Below, in pieces: positions 6,764 to 13,200 of a stretch of DNA of 13,366 nucleotides; within the stretch, counting starts at the first letter, position 1, and each line of letters begins with the position of its first letter. The position numbers were made by a program, and so were the translations under genes. The DNA is from HK-STAS-PATE-36 sp964610345 (GTDB taxonomy: Bacteria; Patescibacteriota; Saccharimonadia; Saccharimonadales; JAGQNJ01), in assembly GCA_964610345.1 (NCBI GenBank), contig CAZSVQ010000024.1, positions 1 to 13,366 on the forward strand, read 5' to 3'. The notes under the pieces are model-generated. The model did not search any database. It was not told where the DNA came from and saw only the letters and a program-made list of their open reading frames with translations.

Positions 6764-7618
6764 TTACCTTCTCTTACTTTCATGACGTGATTTAATAATA
6801 AATTTGTTGCTACTCTTTCGACGACGAGTTTTGTAACCAAGTGTTTTTTGACCCCATGGTGTTCGTGGAGCTGAACCGTGGTTCTTGCCGCCACCAATAC
6901 CGTGACGCCCACCATCACCACCACCGTGTGGGTGATCTGCAGCGTTCATAACTACACCACGGACTCCAGGTCGGATACCCATATGTCGTTTGCGACCAGC
7001 TGAACCAATTTTAATGTTTTGGTGCTGTTCGTTTCCTACTGCGCCAAGACTTGCACTACAATTAATGTTAACTAATCTTACCTCGCCACTAGGTAGCTTA
7101 ATTTGTGCGTAATCACCTTCTTTTGCGGCAAGTTGGGCACTTGCACCGGCGCTACGCACCATCTGCGCACCTTTGCCTAATTGCAATTCAATAGCATGAA
7201 TAGTGCTACCAATTGGAATTTTCTTTAGAGGTAACCGGTTTCCAGCCTCAATTGGGGCTTCTTCACTTGCTTCTATTTTTTGGCCTACCTTCATCCCATT
7301 TGCAGCAAGTATGTAGTGGTACTTATTGTTATTATCTTTTATACGCGCAATGTTAGCTGAACGACCTGGATCGTACTCAATAGCTTCAATAACAGCTGTT
7401 GTGCCGTTTGCTAACTTAAAGTTCATGATTCGAATAAACCGTCTTGCGCCACCGCCGCGGTGACGAACGGTAATGCGCCCTTGGTTGTTTCGACCGCTGT
7501 TTTGTTTACGGGTTAATAGTAGCGACTTAACTGGACGTTTAGCGGTAACTTCACTAAAGTCACGGTTTGTCATTCCACGCCGGGCAGGAGTTGTTGGCTT
7601 GTACATTGTAATACTCAT
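6764..7618 (-). CDS. rplB: 50S ribosomal protein L2
   Basis: L2 is one of the most conserved large-subunit proteins. It is needed for subunit association and supports the peptidyl-transferase centre. The 284-residue product has YKPTTPARRGMTNRDF at its start, GRNNQGRITVRHRGGGARRFIR, an OB-fold and SH3-like core, and the C-terminal signature MNAADHPHGGG at 224-234, which contains the functionally important histidine corresponding to E. coli His229. Length is typical (about 275). It directly follows rplW with no gap; AAGGAG lies in the rplW tail. Confidence 0.99.
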   Translation of the reverse strand: MSITMYKPTTPARRGMTNRDFSEVTAKRPVKSLLLTRKQNSGRNNQGRITVRHRGGGARRFIRIMNFKLANGTTAVIEAIEYDPGRSANIARIKDNNNKYHYILAANGMKVGQKIEASEEAPIEAGNRLPLKKIPIGSTIHAIELQLGKGAQMVRSAGASAQLAAKEGDYAQIKLPSGEVRLVNINCSASLGAVGNEQHQNIKIGSAGRKRHMGIRPGVRGVVMNAADHPHGGGDGGRHGIGGGKNHGSAPRTPWGQKTLGYKTRRRKSSNKFIIKSRHESKRR

Positions 7619-7978
7619 TTACTTGGTCTCCTTCTTTTCGGCTTTTTTAGTTTTTTTATCAGTCTTCTTATCTGTTGGTTCTTCTTCTCCAAATAAGTTG
7701 ATTGTGCTACCTTCAGCTAAACGTACATATGCTTTCTTATAGTTAGCTCGTTTACCATTAACTGGATTGTGACGTTTCTGGTAAGATTTTTTAACTTTTC
7801 CTTTAATGACGGTTGTTTTAATATCTTTAACCTTGACATCAAACTGAGCTTCTATAGCAGAAGTAATAACTAACTTATTAGCGGTTGCTGGCACATCAAA
7901 CACGTAGGTGTTAAGCGCTAAACTTGTCGCATATGCCTTTTCACTCATGCGGGGTTTTAAGACTATAGTTTTATCCAT
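7619..7978 (-). CDS. rplW: 50S ribosomal protein L23
   Basis: L23 sits at the tunnel exit and docks trigger factor and SRP. The 119-residue product has the core of the family: LKPRMSEKAYATSLALNTYVFDVPATANKLVITSAIEAQFDVKVKDIKTTVIKGKVK and the Arg/Lys-rich loop up to YKKAYVRLAEG, all given here in part. A charged tail of about 20 residues (PTDKKTDKKTKKAEKKETK) follows the usual domain end. The ATG overlaps the rplD stop in TAATG, with a GGGGGTGA upstream. Confidence 0.96.
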   Translation of the reverse strand: MDKTIVLKPRMSEKAYATSLALNTYVFDVPATANKLVITSAIEAQFDVKVKDIKTTVIKGKVKKSYQKRHNPVNGKRANYKKAYVRLAEGSTINLFGEEEPTDKKTDKKTKKAEKKETK

Positions 7979-8610
7979 TATTTATCACCCCCTAACCATT
8001 CAGCAATAATGTCTAAAGCTTTTTTGGTAATTATTATGTTGTGAGCGTTTAGAATATCATAAGTGTTCAAATATTTTGCTTGGACAACTTTTACATATGG
8101 AATATTGTTGCTGGCAAGGGTAATTTCAGTAGTTTTTTCTTCTACAACAATAAGCACTGAGCGGTTAGTCTGAAGTTTGTCTAATAATGTAACTAAATTT
8201 TTAACTTTTGAATCTTTAACTTCAATACCGTCAATTACTTTAATAATCTCATTTTGAACACTAAGGGCTTGTTTTATTGCAGTTCGCTTGTTCTTGGTGT
8301 TTAACTTCTGGCTGTAATTTTCTACACCCGTTGGGCCAAAAACAATACCACCACCTCGCCAAATTGGGTTACGAGTAGATCCGAATCGTGCACGTCCGGT
8401 GCCTTTTTGTTTCCACGGTTTTTTACCACCACCCCGTACCAAACCACGCGTTTTAACAACGGCAAGGTTTTCACGGCCATTAGCTAAGTAAGCTAGATAT
8501 GCCTGTTTTAATAGCTCATGATTCTCAACCTTTAATTCAAAAATATCTTTATTAAGTTTTGCTGGTGAAGTAGCTTTTGCACCTGCTTTTGTAAACGTTG
8601 GAGCGTTCAT
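7978..8610 (-). CDS. rplD: 50S ribosomal protein L4
   Basis: L4 lines the exit tunnel through a long internal loop and in E. coli also represses its own S10 operon. The 210-residue product shows the loop segment KTRGLVRGGGKKPWKQKGTGRAR near residues 53-75, then STRNPIWRGGGIVFGPTG, and a globular alpha/beta body ending IIAEWLGGDK. Length is typical. The ATG overlaps the rplC stop, with AAGGAGG upstream. The structured leader upstream of rplC is a candidate target for L4 feedback, by analogy only. Confidence 0.98.
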   Translation of the reverse strand: MNAPTFTKAGAKATSPAKLNKDIFELKVENHELLKQAYLAYLANGRENLAVVKTRGLVRGGGKKPWKQKGTGRARFGSTRNPIWRGGGIVFGPTGVENYSQKLNTKNKRTAIKQALSVQNEIIKVIDGIEVKDSKVKNLVTLLDKLQTNRSVLIVVEEKTTEITLASNNIPYVKVVQAKYLNTYDILNAHNIIITKKALDIIAEWLGGDK

Positions 8611-9221
8611 TATTTGACCTCCTTGAGTAACACTATACCCTTACGTGGGCCAGGAACGGCGCCAGTGACACCTATTATGTTAAGTTCTGTATCCACTAAA
8701 GCAATTTTTAAATTTTTAACCGTTACGCGTTCATAACCCATTTGTCCGGCCATTTTCTTACCCTTGAAAATCTTTTGTGGGTACATAGAACCAATAGAAC
8801 CAGGTCGGCGGTAACTTCTGCCGCCATGAGTCTTACGACCTCGGTGGAAGTTATGTCGCTTAATGGTACCGGCAAAACCTTTACCTTTACTTGTGCCAGT
8901 TACTTGTACAGTATCGCCAACTACAAAAGAATCGGCTGAAATAGATTCGCCGATCTTAATGTCTTCTGAAATTTCGTCTACGCGGAATTCACGCATTACT
9001 TTTGGTGTTACACCCGCTTGCTTTACGTGCCCAGTAAGTTGCTTTGAAAGATTTTTACCCTCTTCAAAGCCAACCTGAACAGCACTATAGCCATCTGTTT
9101 CCACATCTTTTACTTGCGTAATGATGTTTGGACTAGCGGAAAGCAAGGTAATAGCCTGCAAAGTACCGTCTTCTGCGATGGTACTTGTCATGCCAACCTT
9201 TCTTGTGATTAATGCTTTCAT
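8610..9221 (-). CDS. rplC: 50S ribosomal protein L3
   Basis: L3 is an early assembly protein that reaches toward the peptidyl-transferase centre. The 203-residue product has TRKVGMTSTIAEDG at its start, VTGTSKGKGFAGTIKRHNF near 110-128, the loop HGGRSYRRPGSIGS, then FKGKKMAGQMGYERVTVKNL. Length is typical. The ATG is preceded by AAGGAG at four bases. This is the first gene after the leader at 9222-9356, not the second gene after rpsJ as in the usual S10 operon. Confidence 0.98.
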   Translation of the reverse strand: MKALITRKVGMTSTIAEDGTLQAITLLSASPNIITQVKDVETDGYSAVQVGFEEGKNLSKQLTGHVKQAGVTPKVMREFRVDEISEDIKIGESISADSFVVGDTVQVTGTSKGKGFAGTIKRHNFHRGRKTHGGRSYRRPGSIGSMYPQKIFKGKKMAGQMGYERVTVKNLKIALVDTELNIIGVTGAVPGPRKGIVLLKEVK

Positions 9222-9269
9222 AGTTCTCCTTATTATCTTTTTAGTGGTTCAACCCTCAGGGTCAGACAT

Positions 9270-9336
9270 AAAAAGTCTTGGTATATTGCAGTTTTCACCT
9301 CTATTGTAGATGGTGAACTTACATGTATACACCAAG
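9270..9336 (-). promoter_or_regulatory. Attenuator-like hairpin in the rplC leader
   Basis: In the minus-strand transcript, CUUGGUGUAU (9327-9336) pairs with AUAUACCAAG (9277-9286) over ten positions including one G-U pair. A second stem inside it pairs UUCACC (9312-9317) with GGUGAA (9294-9299). The outer stem is followed two bases later by five U residues (9270-9274). This is the form of an intrinsic terminator placed inside a 5' leader, so it may act as an attenuator or read-through controlled switch for the S10 cluster. A smaller ACCC/GGGT hairpin follows at 9252-9262. The pairing is seen directly; the regulatory role is inferred. Confidence 0.55.
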
Positions 9337-9361
9337 TAAATTTAAAAATATACCATAACAG

Positions 9362-9389
9362 ATTATCACTAAACTACTACCTCTGTCAA
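9362..9389 (-). promoter_or_regulatory. Promoter for the rplC-led ribosomal protein cluster
   Basis: On the minus strand TTGACA (9384-9389) is followed after 16 bases by GATAAT (9362-9367), a perfect -35 and a five-of-six -10 hexamer. Transcription would begin near 9355 and give a leader of roughly 134 bases before the rplC ATG. It begins right after the stop of the unknown gene at 9398-9817, so that gene need not be part of the ribosomal transcript. Confidence 0.75.
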
Positions 9390-9397
9390 CCTGTTGT

Positions 9398-9817
9398 TTA
9401 TACTACTTCACTAGGAGTTGATTCAATCTGTTCCAAAGTCTTGGTCGTTATTACATCTTCAATAATATCAATTCTGGTAGTGTTGTTTTTGGGCAAAATT
9501 ATTATTGTTCCTAAAAGATCCAGATCGCAGATCGAACGCAAGCCATTTAAAGATATAGCGTTCTGTGGAACTTCTTCACCTAAATAATATATATCAAGTA
9601 TTGCCAGCGGATATGATCCTAATCGCTGATAATCTGCATCAGTAAATTCACGACCTTGTTTGCGAGCTCTGGCTACATCAAACAGCCACCCCCTAAGGTT
9701 AATGTCTCCAAATAAACGACTACCTACTCGTGGATGATAACCTCGATGGACAGCAGAGTTTTGAAAATCTTGTTTAAGTATTGGGACATCTGGAAGCTCT
9801 TTAGAATATTCAGACAT
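9398..9817 (-). CDS. Hypothetical soluble protein, 139 residues
   Basis: I do not recognise this protein. It starts MSEYSKELPDVP and has no signal peptide and no membrane segment. A middle part is rich in charged and aromatic residues (GWLFDVARARKQGREFTDADYQRLGSYPLA in pieces). Near residues 85-122 it turns into a beta-like stretch with SICDLDLLGTIIILPKNN and RIDIIEDVITTKTLEQIE. It is likely cytoplasmic and mildly acidic. The ATG has no Shine-Dalgarno sequence and lies eight bases after a good -10 box, so translation probably starts on a leaderless or nearly leaderless mRNA. It sits between the small membrane protein and the promoter of the ribosomal cluster. Confidence 0.75.
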   Translation of the reverse strand: MSEYSKELPDVPILKQDFQNSAVHRGYHPRVGSRLFGDINLRGWLFDVARARKQGREFTDADYQRLGSYPLAILDIYYLGEEVPQNAISLNGLRSICDLDLLGTIIILPKNNTTRIDIIEDVITTKTLEQIESTPSEVV

Positions 9818-9825
9818 AAACCATG

Positions 9826-9854
9826 ATTGTATAACATCTGCTTATATATTCCAA
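9826..9854 (-). promoter_or_regulatory. Promoter of the 139-residue unknown gene
   Basis: TTGGAA (9849-9854) and TACAAT (9826-9831) are separated by 17 bases on the minus strand. The predicted start of transcription, about seven bases after the -10 box, is within two bases of the ATG at 9817, so the mRNA would have essentially no leader. The -35 box begins directly after the stop codon of the upstream membrane-protein gene. Confidence 0.55.
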
Positions 9855-10145
9855 CTAAATTGATACAAATATGCCGGTATTAGCCCAAAAACCAATTAAC
9901 ATTGCTACGAGTAACACAGCGTATTCTATTTTTTTGTCAATCTTAAGCTTATCTTTGCGGATTAGTATTAACCCAGCAATTAACCCTACCGGAACAGGAA
10001 TCTGCCAGGCATCTGGGCTACCAATCTTCACCCAAATACAGCCTAAAATCAGACAAATCACCAACTTTAAGAAATAGTCACCATCTGTGCTTACGGAAGC
10101 TTTTTGCCTAGGCTTAGTTTTCAATTTCTGTTTTGCTTTTGCCAC
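9855..10145 (-). CDS. Small integral membrane protein of unknown function, 96 residues
   Basis: I do not recognise this protein. A basic N-terminus (MAKAKQKLKTKPRQK) is followed by three hydrophobic segments at about residues 25-42 (LKLVICLILGCIWVKIG), 48-62 (IPVPVGLIAGLILI) and 73-95 (YAVLLVAMLIGFWANTGIFV). The loop between segments two and three is strongly basic (RKDKLKIDKK), which suggests that it faces the cytoplasm. The start is a GTG at 10145 with no Shine-Dalgarno sequence; it lies seven bases after an extended -10 box, again suggesting a leaderless mRNA. No ATG start with the same frame is available nearby. It lies downstream of the NHL surface protein and stops with TAG. Confidence 0.75.
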   Translation of the reverse strand: MAKAKQKLKTKPRQKASVSTDGDYFLKLVICLILGCIWVKIGSPDAWQIPVPVGLIAGLILIRKDKLKIDKKIEYAVLLVAMLIGFWANTGIFVSI

Positions 10146-10152
10146 TACTATT

Positions 10153-10161
10153 ATTCTAGCA
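10153..10161 (-). promoter_or_regulatory. Extended -10 element before the small membrane protein gene
   Basis: TGCTAGAAT on the minus strand is an extended -10 (TGn followed by TAGAAT). I see no good -35 hexamer at the usual distance, as expected for some extended -10 promoters. The predicted transcript starts at or one base before the GTG start codon. Confidence 0.4.
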
Positions 10162-10189
10162 TAATCATTTATAGTTATTGTTTACAAAG

Positions 10190-10229
10190 AATTTCAACAA
10201 TAATCACAATTATTGCTAGTTTTGAAATT
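10190..10229 (-). terminator. Inverted repeat after the NHL gene, possible terminator
   Basis: An outer 8-bp stem (AATTTCAA at 10190-10197 with TTGAAATT at 10222-10229) encloses an inner 7-bp stem (CAATAAT at 10198-10204 with ATTATTG at 10209-10215) with a four-base loop and a six-base bulge on one side. It begins nine bases after the NHL stop codon. There is no clean U run after it on the minus strand, so it could be a weak terminator, an mRNA 3' stabiliser or a protein-binding site. Confidence 0.4.
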
Positions 10230-10238
10230 TGGCTTGAC

Positions 10239-13028
10239 TTACCTCAGATTCAGCAACCAGTACTTCCCTAACCCGGTATTAGGGCTGGCTGTAGTTAGGG
10301 TGGCTAGGCCTACTGGGTCGGTTATCTTGCCTAAGGTTGGGTCTAGGTCTAGGTCACCGTTGTCGGTAATGGTATAGGTTAGGGATAGGGCTGGTTGGTT
10401 ATCTATGGTGGTTTGGGTAATGGTAGCGTTTTCTATGTTGAAGTAGGAGTTGTTGTTGGGGTTGTACTTACGAGCTACTACGTCTTGTGGTTTTAGGTCA
10501 GTTATATAGGTTAGGTTGACTGTGTTATTTTGGTTAGGAGTATCAAAACAGAACTGGACTAGACCAAGGGGATAGTTAAAGCTAGCATCTTTAGTAGATT
10601 GGGTAGCTTCATTTAAGCCGGAAGAACAAGTTATGGTAGTGCCAATTGGGGTGGTGATGGTGACTGGAGTGGTTGTGGTGCCGTCAGAATTAGTAGGAGT
10701 TGGTATGATGGCTACATTACTAGGTTGGTTGCCATGATTATTATCACTTGGCAAAGCACAGCCGTCAGTAGATTCATCGTTGTCGCATAGAATATTGATT
10801 CTTTGGTTCGACGTGAAATCTACGATATAGATTCGACCATTGTCGGTGGCCACTGGGCTAGTATAAGTAGCGTAGGCTTGTTCTCCTGTTGGCAAGTACT
10901 CGCCGGCGGGGCTTAGGTTACTGGTGAGCTTTTGAAGAAAAGAACCAGACTCATTAGTAAAATTAAGATACACTTTATCATTAGTGCTGATGGCAAGACC
11001 CGTAGCTGTACTATCCTCTGGAGCTTCCCACTTACCAAGGTAATCAAAGTTGGGGCTAAACTTTTGTAGACGAGTATAGGCAGAGCTATTTGTACCAATA
11101 ACATCTGTAACATAAATATTATCAGCGGAATCTAGGGCTAGTCGGCAGATCACAAAGCCACTATCATCACAGCCAGCACCTATTTGTCCGTCACCACTAC
11201 CTGCAGTGCCATATTCAGCCAAGACTGTGCCAGAACTGCTGTATTTAATAACTTTGGAATTGGCTATATCAAAATAGTAGATGTTGCCAGCCGAATCTAG
11301 GTCTAGGCTAAAGCTAAGGCTTGGCAAGGCCCACTCGGTAATCGGGGCACCATCTAGGCTGGTTTTAACTAGTTTGGTAGTAGATAAATCTTCAGTTGAA
11401 AACACCGTATATAATGCATCGCTGCTAGCTACTGAAGTTACGGGCATAAAGCCAGTCTCGCTAGGCCAATAGCTGGTAAGTTGGCCAGTAGCAGAAAACT
11501 TAAGGGTATTGTTGGGTTTGTAACTCGCATACATGAATTGCCCACTATACACATTATAGTTGGAATCTACAGCTAGGCCATAACTGAAAATTGGGTAACC
11601 TGTCGGATAGCTAGTTAGGTAAGAGCCGTCGGGAGCGAGTTTTTGGATCCGGTTATTCTCGCTATCGGCTACATAAATATTACCAGCAGAATCTAGAGCT
11701 ATGCTATTAGGGTGTGATAATTCCGCGTTGCCAGAGCCCTCGGAGCCATCGCCATTATTAGCTCCCCACTTGGCTATAAAAGAGCCGTCAGGAGCGAGTT
11801 TTTGGATACGGTGGTTGTTAGTGTCAGCTACATAGATATTGCCAGAGGAATCTAGGGTGAGGCCATTGGGGTTATTGAACTCAGCATCGCCAGTGCCTTG
11901 TCTTAATTCTGATCGATTGATTATTCCGGTGTCATAGAGACCTGGCCCGTTCGCCTGCTCTAGATCAGATAGATCAAGGCTGATTTGCCAATCTTCTGTC
12001 AGTGAATCCCATGAAATCTTAGTTTCATAATTAGTTTCAAGTACGGGTTGTGGGGTACTTGTTTGTACATTTTCACCAATACTTGCTTGAATCGCTTCAA
12101 TGACTGTGCTTGTAGATACGTTATAAGGAAAAGGACCGATAGTAGTAGTTATTGGTGACGATATCTCAATACTCCAGGTTCCACCAGTAGAATACTTATG
12201 AGAAGTATAAATTACTAGATCGGTCCATTCATTTAAGGCACCCCACTTTGCTATAAAGGAGCCGTCAGGAGCGAGTTTTTGGATACGGTGGTTGTTAGTG
12301 TCAGCTACATAAAAATTACCGGCGGTGTCTAGGGCTAGGCCATAAGGAGCATTAAATTCAGCGTTGCCAGAGCCTTGGGTGCCATCGCCATTATTAGCTC
12401 CCCATTTGGCTATAAAGGTGCCGTCGGGAGCGAGTTTTTGGATCCGGTGGTTCCAGCTATCGGCTACAAAAACATTACCTGTTGCGTCTAGGACTAGGCC
12501 GTTGGGGGAATTAAATTCAGCGTCGCCAGAGCCTTGGGTGCCATCGCCATTATTAGCTCCCCACTTAGCGATAAAGGTGCCGTCGGGAGCGAGTTTTTGG
12601 ATACGGTGGTTCCCGCTATCGGCTACAAAAACATTACCGGCGGTGTCTAGGGCTAGGCCATAAGGAGCATTAAATTCAGCGTTGCCAGTGCCTGGGGTGC
12701 CATCGCCATTATTAGCTCCCCACTTAGCGATAAAGGTGCCGTCGGGGGCGAGTTTTTGAATGCGGTTGTTATTGTGGTCGGCTATATAAATATTACCGGC
12801 GTTGTCTAAGGCTACACTGCTAGGGTAGTCCATTGGTGGCGAATCATAGCCACCAATCTGACCAATTTGGGTAATGCCGGTATCAGCCTTGGCGGTTTGG
12901 TTTGTAAGTATTACTGTTATAGACGATACTAATAAGCAAAGTGTAAAGATAAGGCTTAACGATAGGTTGGTTAGTCTAGCTAGTACACTCTGAGTAAGCT
13001 GATTGTGGTTTGAAATTGTTGTTGCCAT
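10239..13028 (-). CDS. Secreted NHL-repeat surface protein with choice-of-anchor U-like C-terminal domain
   Basis: This 929-residue protein has a signal peptide: a hydrophobic stretch at 22-41 followed by TAKA|D with likely cleavage after residue 48. Residues 60-475 hold six NHL beta-propeller blades of the type GLALDTAGNVFVADSGNHRIQKLAPDG. The first four have a strict 53-residue period and a 112-residue insertion separates blades four and five. Residues 480-750 hold about six more diverged blades. Two six-bladed propellers are therefore possible. A Thr/Asn-rich linker near 750-795 leads to a domain resembling choice-of-anchor U (about 795-910, with NYPLGLVQFCFDT and the Asp/Gly-rich end DNGDLDLDPTLGKITDPVGLA). 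It ends SPNTGLGKYWLLNLR, reminiscent of a sortase-type motif but without a full membrane tail. NHL propellers usually bind proteins, nucleic acids or glycans; the ligand here is unknown. The ATG has no close Shine-Dalgarno sequence. Confidence 0.9.
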   Translation of the reverse strand: MATTISNHNQLTQSVLARLTNLSLSLIFTLCLLVSSITVILTNQTAKADTGITQIGQIGGYDSPPMDYPSSVALDNAGNIYIADHNNNRIQKLAPDGTFIAKWGANNGDGTPGTGNAEFNAPYGLALDTAGNVFVADSGNHRIQKLAPDGTFIAKWGANNGDGTQGSGDAEFNSPNGLVLDATGNVFVADSWNHRIQKLAPDGTFIAKWGANNGDGTQGSGNAEFNAPYGLALDTAGNFYVADTNNHRIQKLAPDGSFIAKWGALNEWTDLVIYTSHKYSTGGTWSIEISSPITTTIGPFPYNVSTSTVIEAIQASIGENVQTSTPQPVLETNYETKISWDSLTEDWQISLDLSDLEQANGPGLYDTGIINRSELRQGTGDAEFNNPNGLTLDSSGNIYVADTNNHRIQKLAPDGSFIAKWGANNGDGSEGSGNAELSHPNSIALDSAGNIYVADSENNRIQKLAPDGSYLTSYPTGYPIFSYGLAVDSNYNVYSGQFMYASYKPNNTLKFSATGQLTSYWPSETGFMPVTSVASSDALYTVFSTEDLSTTKLVKTSLDGAPITEWALPSLSFSLDLDSAGNIYYFDIANSKVIKYSSSGTVLAEYGTAGSGDGQIGAGCDDSGFVICRLALDSADNIYVTDVIGTNSSAYTRLQKFSPNFDYLGKWEAPEDSTATGLAISTNDKVYLNFTNESGSFLQKLTSNLSPAGEYLPTGEQAYATYTSPVATDNGRIYIVDFTSNQRINILCDNDESTDGCALPSDNNHGNQPSNVAIIPTPTNSDGTTTTPVTITTPIGTTITCSSGLNEATQSTKDASFNYPLGLVQFCFDTPNQNNTVNLTYITDLKPQDVVARKYNPNNNSYFNIENATITQTTIDNQPALSLTYTITDNGDLDLDPTLGKITDPVGLATLTTASPNTGLGKYWLLNLR
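11625..12758 (-). repeat. 159-bp tandem repeats encoding NHL blades
   Basis: A near-constant core (forward strand GCCGTCGGGAGCGAGTTTTT with small variations) recurs at 12738, 12579, 12420, 12261, 11784 and 11625. Neighbours are spaced exactly 159 bases apart. The 477-base gap between the fourth and fifth copies is exactly three periods and holds the inserted segment. Copies two units apart share a 56-base identical stretch (12315-12370 and 12633-12688), which points to recent duplication or gene conversion. The array could change length by slippage or recombination, altering the number of blades. Confidence 0.9.
11901..12236 (-). other. Non-NHL segment inserted in a blade-connecting loop
   Basis: Codons 265-376 of the NHL protein replace the six-residue loop NNGDGT that joins blades elsewhere. 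The segment has GGTWSIEISSPITTTIGPFPYN followed by STSTVIEAIQASIG (both quoted in part). It resembles a small beta-rich unit found repeated in some large bacterial surface proteins, with a Gly-x-(F/W) strand, a TxPIPYN-like strand and a helix of the type xVxxAIxAxxG. No NHL signature is visible in it. The family match is from memory and is tentative. Confidence 0.55.
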
Positions 13029-13072
13029 ATTATTTGTAGTTTTTAAAAATACATCCCCTTATGCTGTTGTTA

Positions 13073-13102
13073 TATACATAGCTACTGACGTACCTATGTA
13101 TA
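13073..13102. promoter_or_regulatory. Inverted repeat in the NHL gene 5' leader
   Basis: TATACATAG (13073-13081) and CTATGTATA (13094-13102) form a perfect 9-bp inverted repeat. Three further base pairs lie inside it after one mismatch, around a four-base loop. It lies between the predicted transcription start (about 13124) and the ATG at 13028. It could be a leader hairpin or an operator for a dimeric regulator; the sequence does not separate these. Confidence 0.5.
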
Positions 13103-13130
13103 ACCCTCACAGATTATTAATATGTTTATG

Positions 13131-13160
13131 ATTATACACTATATAGAAAGCAATCCTCAA
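13131..13160 (-). promoter_or_regulatory. Promoter of the NHL gene
   Basis: TTGAGG (13155-13160) and a perfect TATAAT (13131-13136) are separated by 18 bases on the minus strand. This would give a leader of roughly 95 bases. It lies just after the rpsJ terminator, consistent with independent transcription of the NHL gene. Confidence 0.6.
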
Positions 13161-13200
13161 AAAGCTATTTATCACATACGACAAATTGATTACAAATTAG

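Noticed and set aside
12364..12663. A 99-codon plus-strand open frame with internally repeated sequence.
   Set aside because: It is the antisense reading of the 159-bp NHL repeats. The repetition comes from the minus-strand gene, and it has no ribosome binding site or promoter.
11625..12758. A CRISPR-like array, because of the regular repeats.
   Set aside because: The period of 159 bases, the lack of unique spacers and the continuous coding frame show that these are protein repeats.
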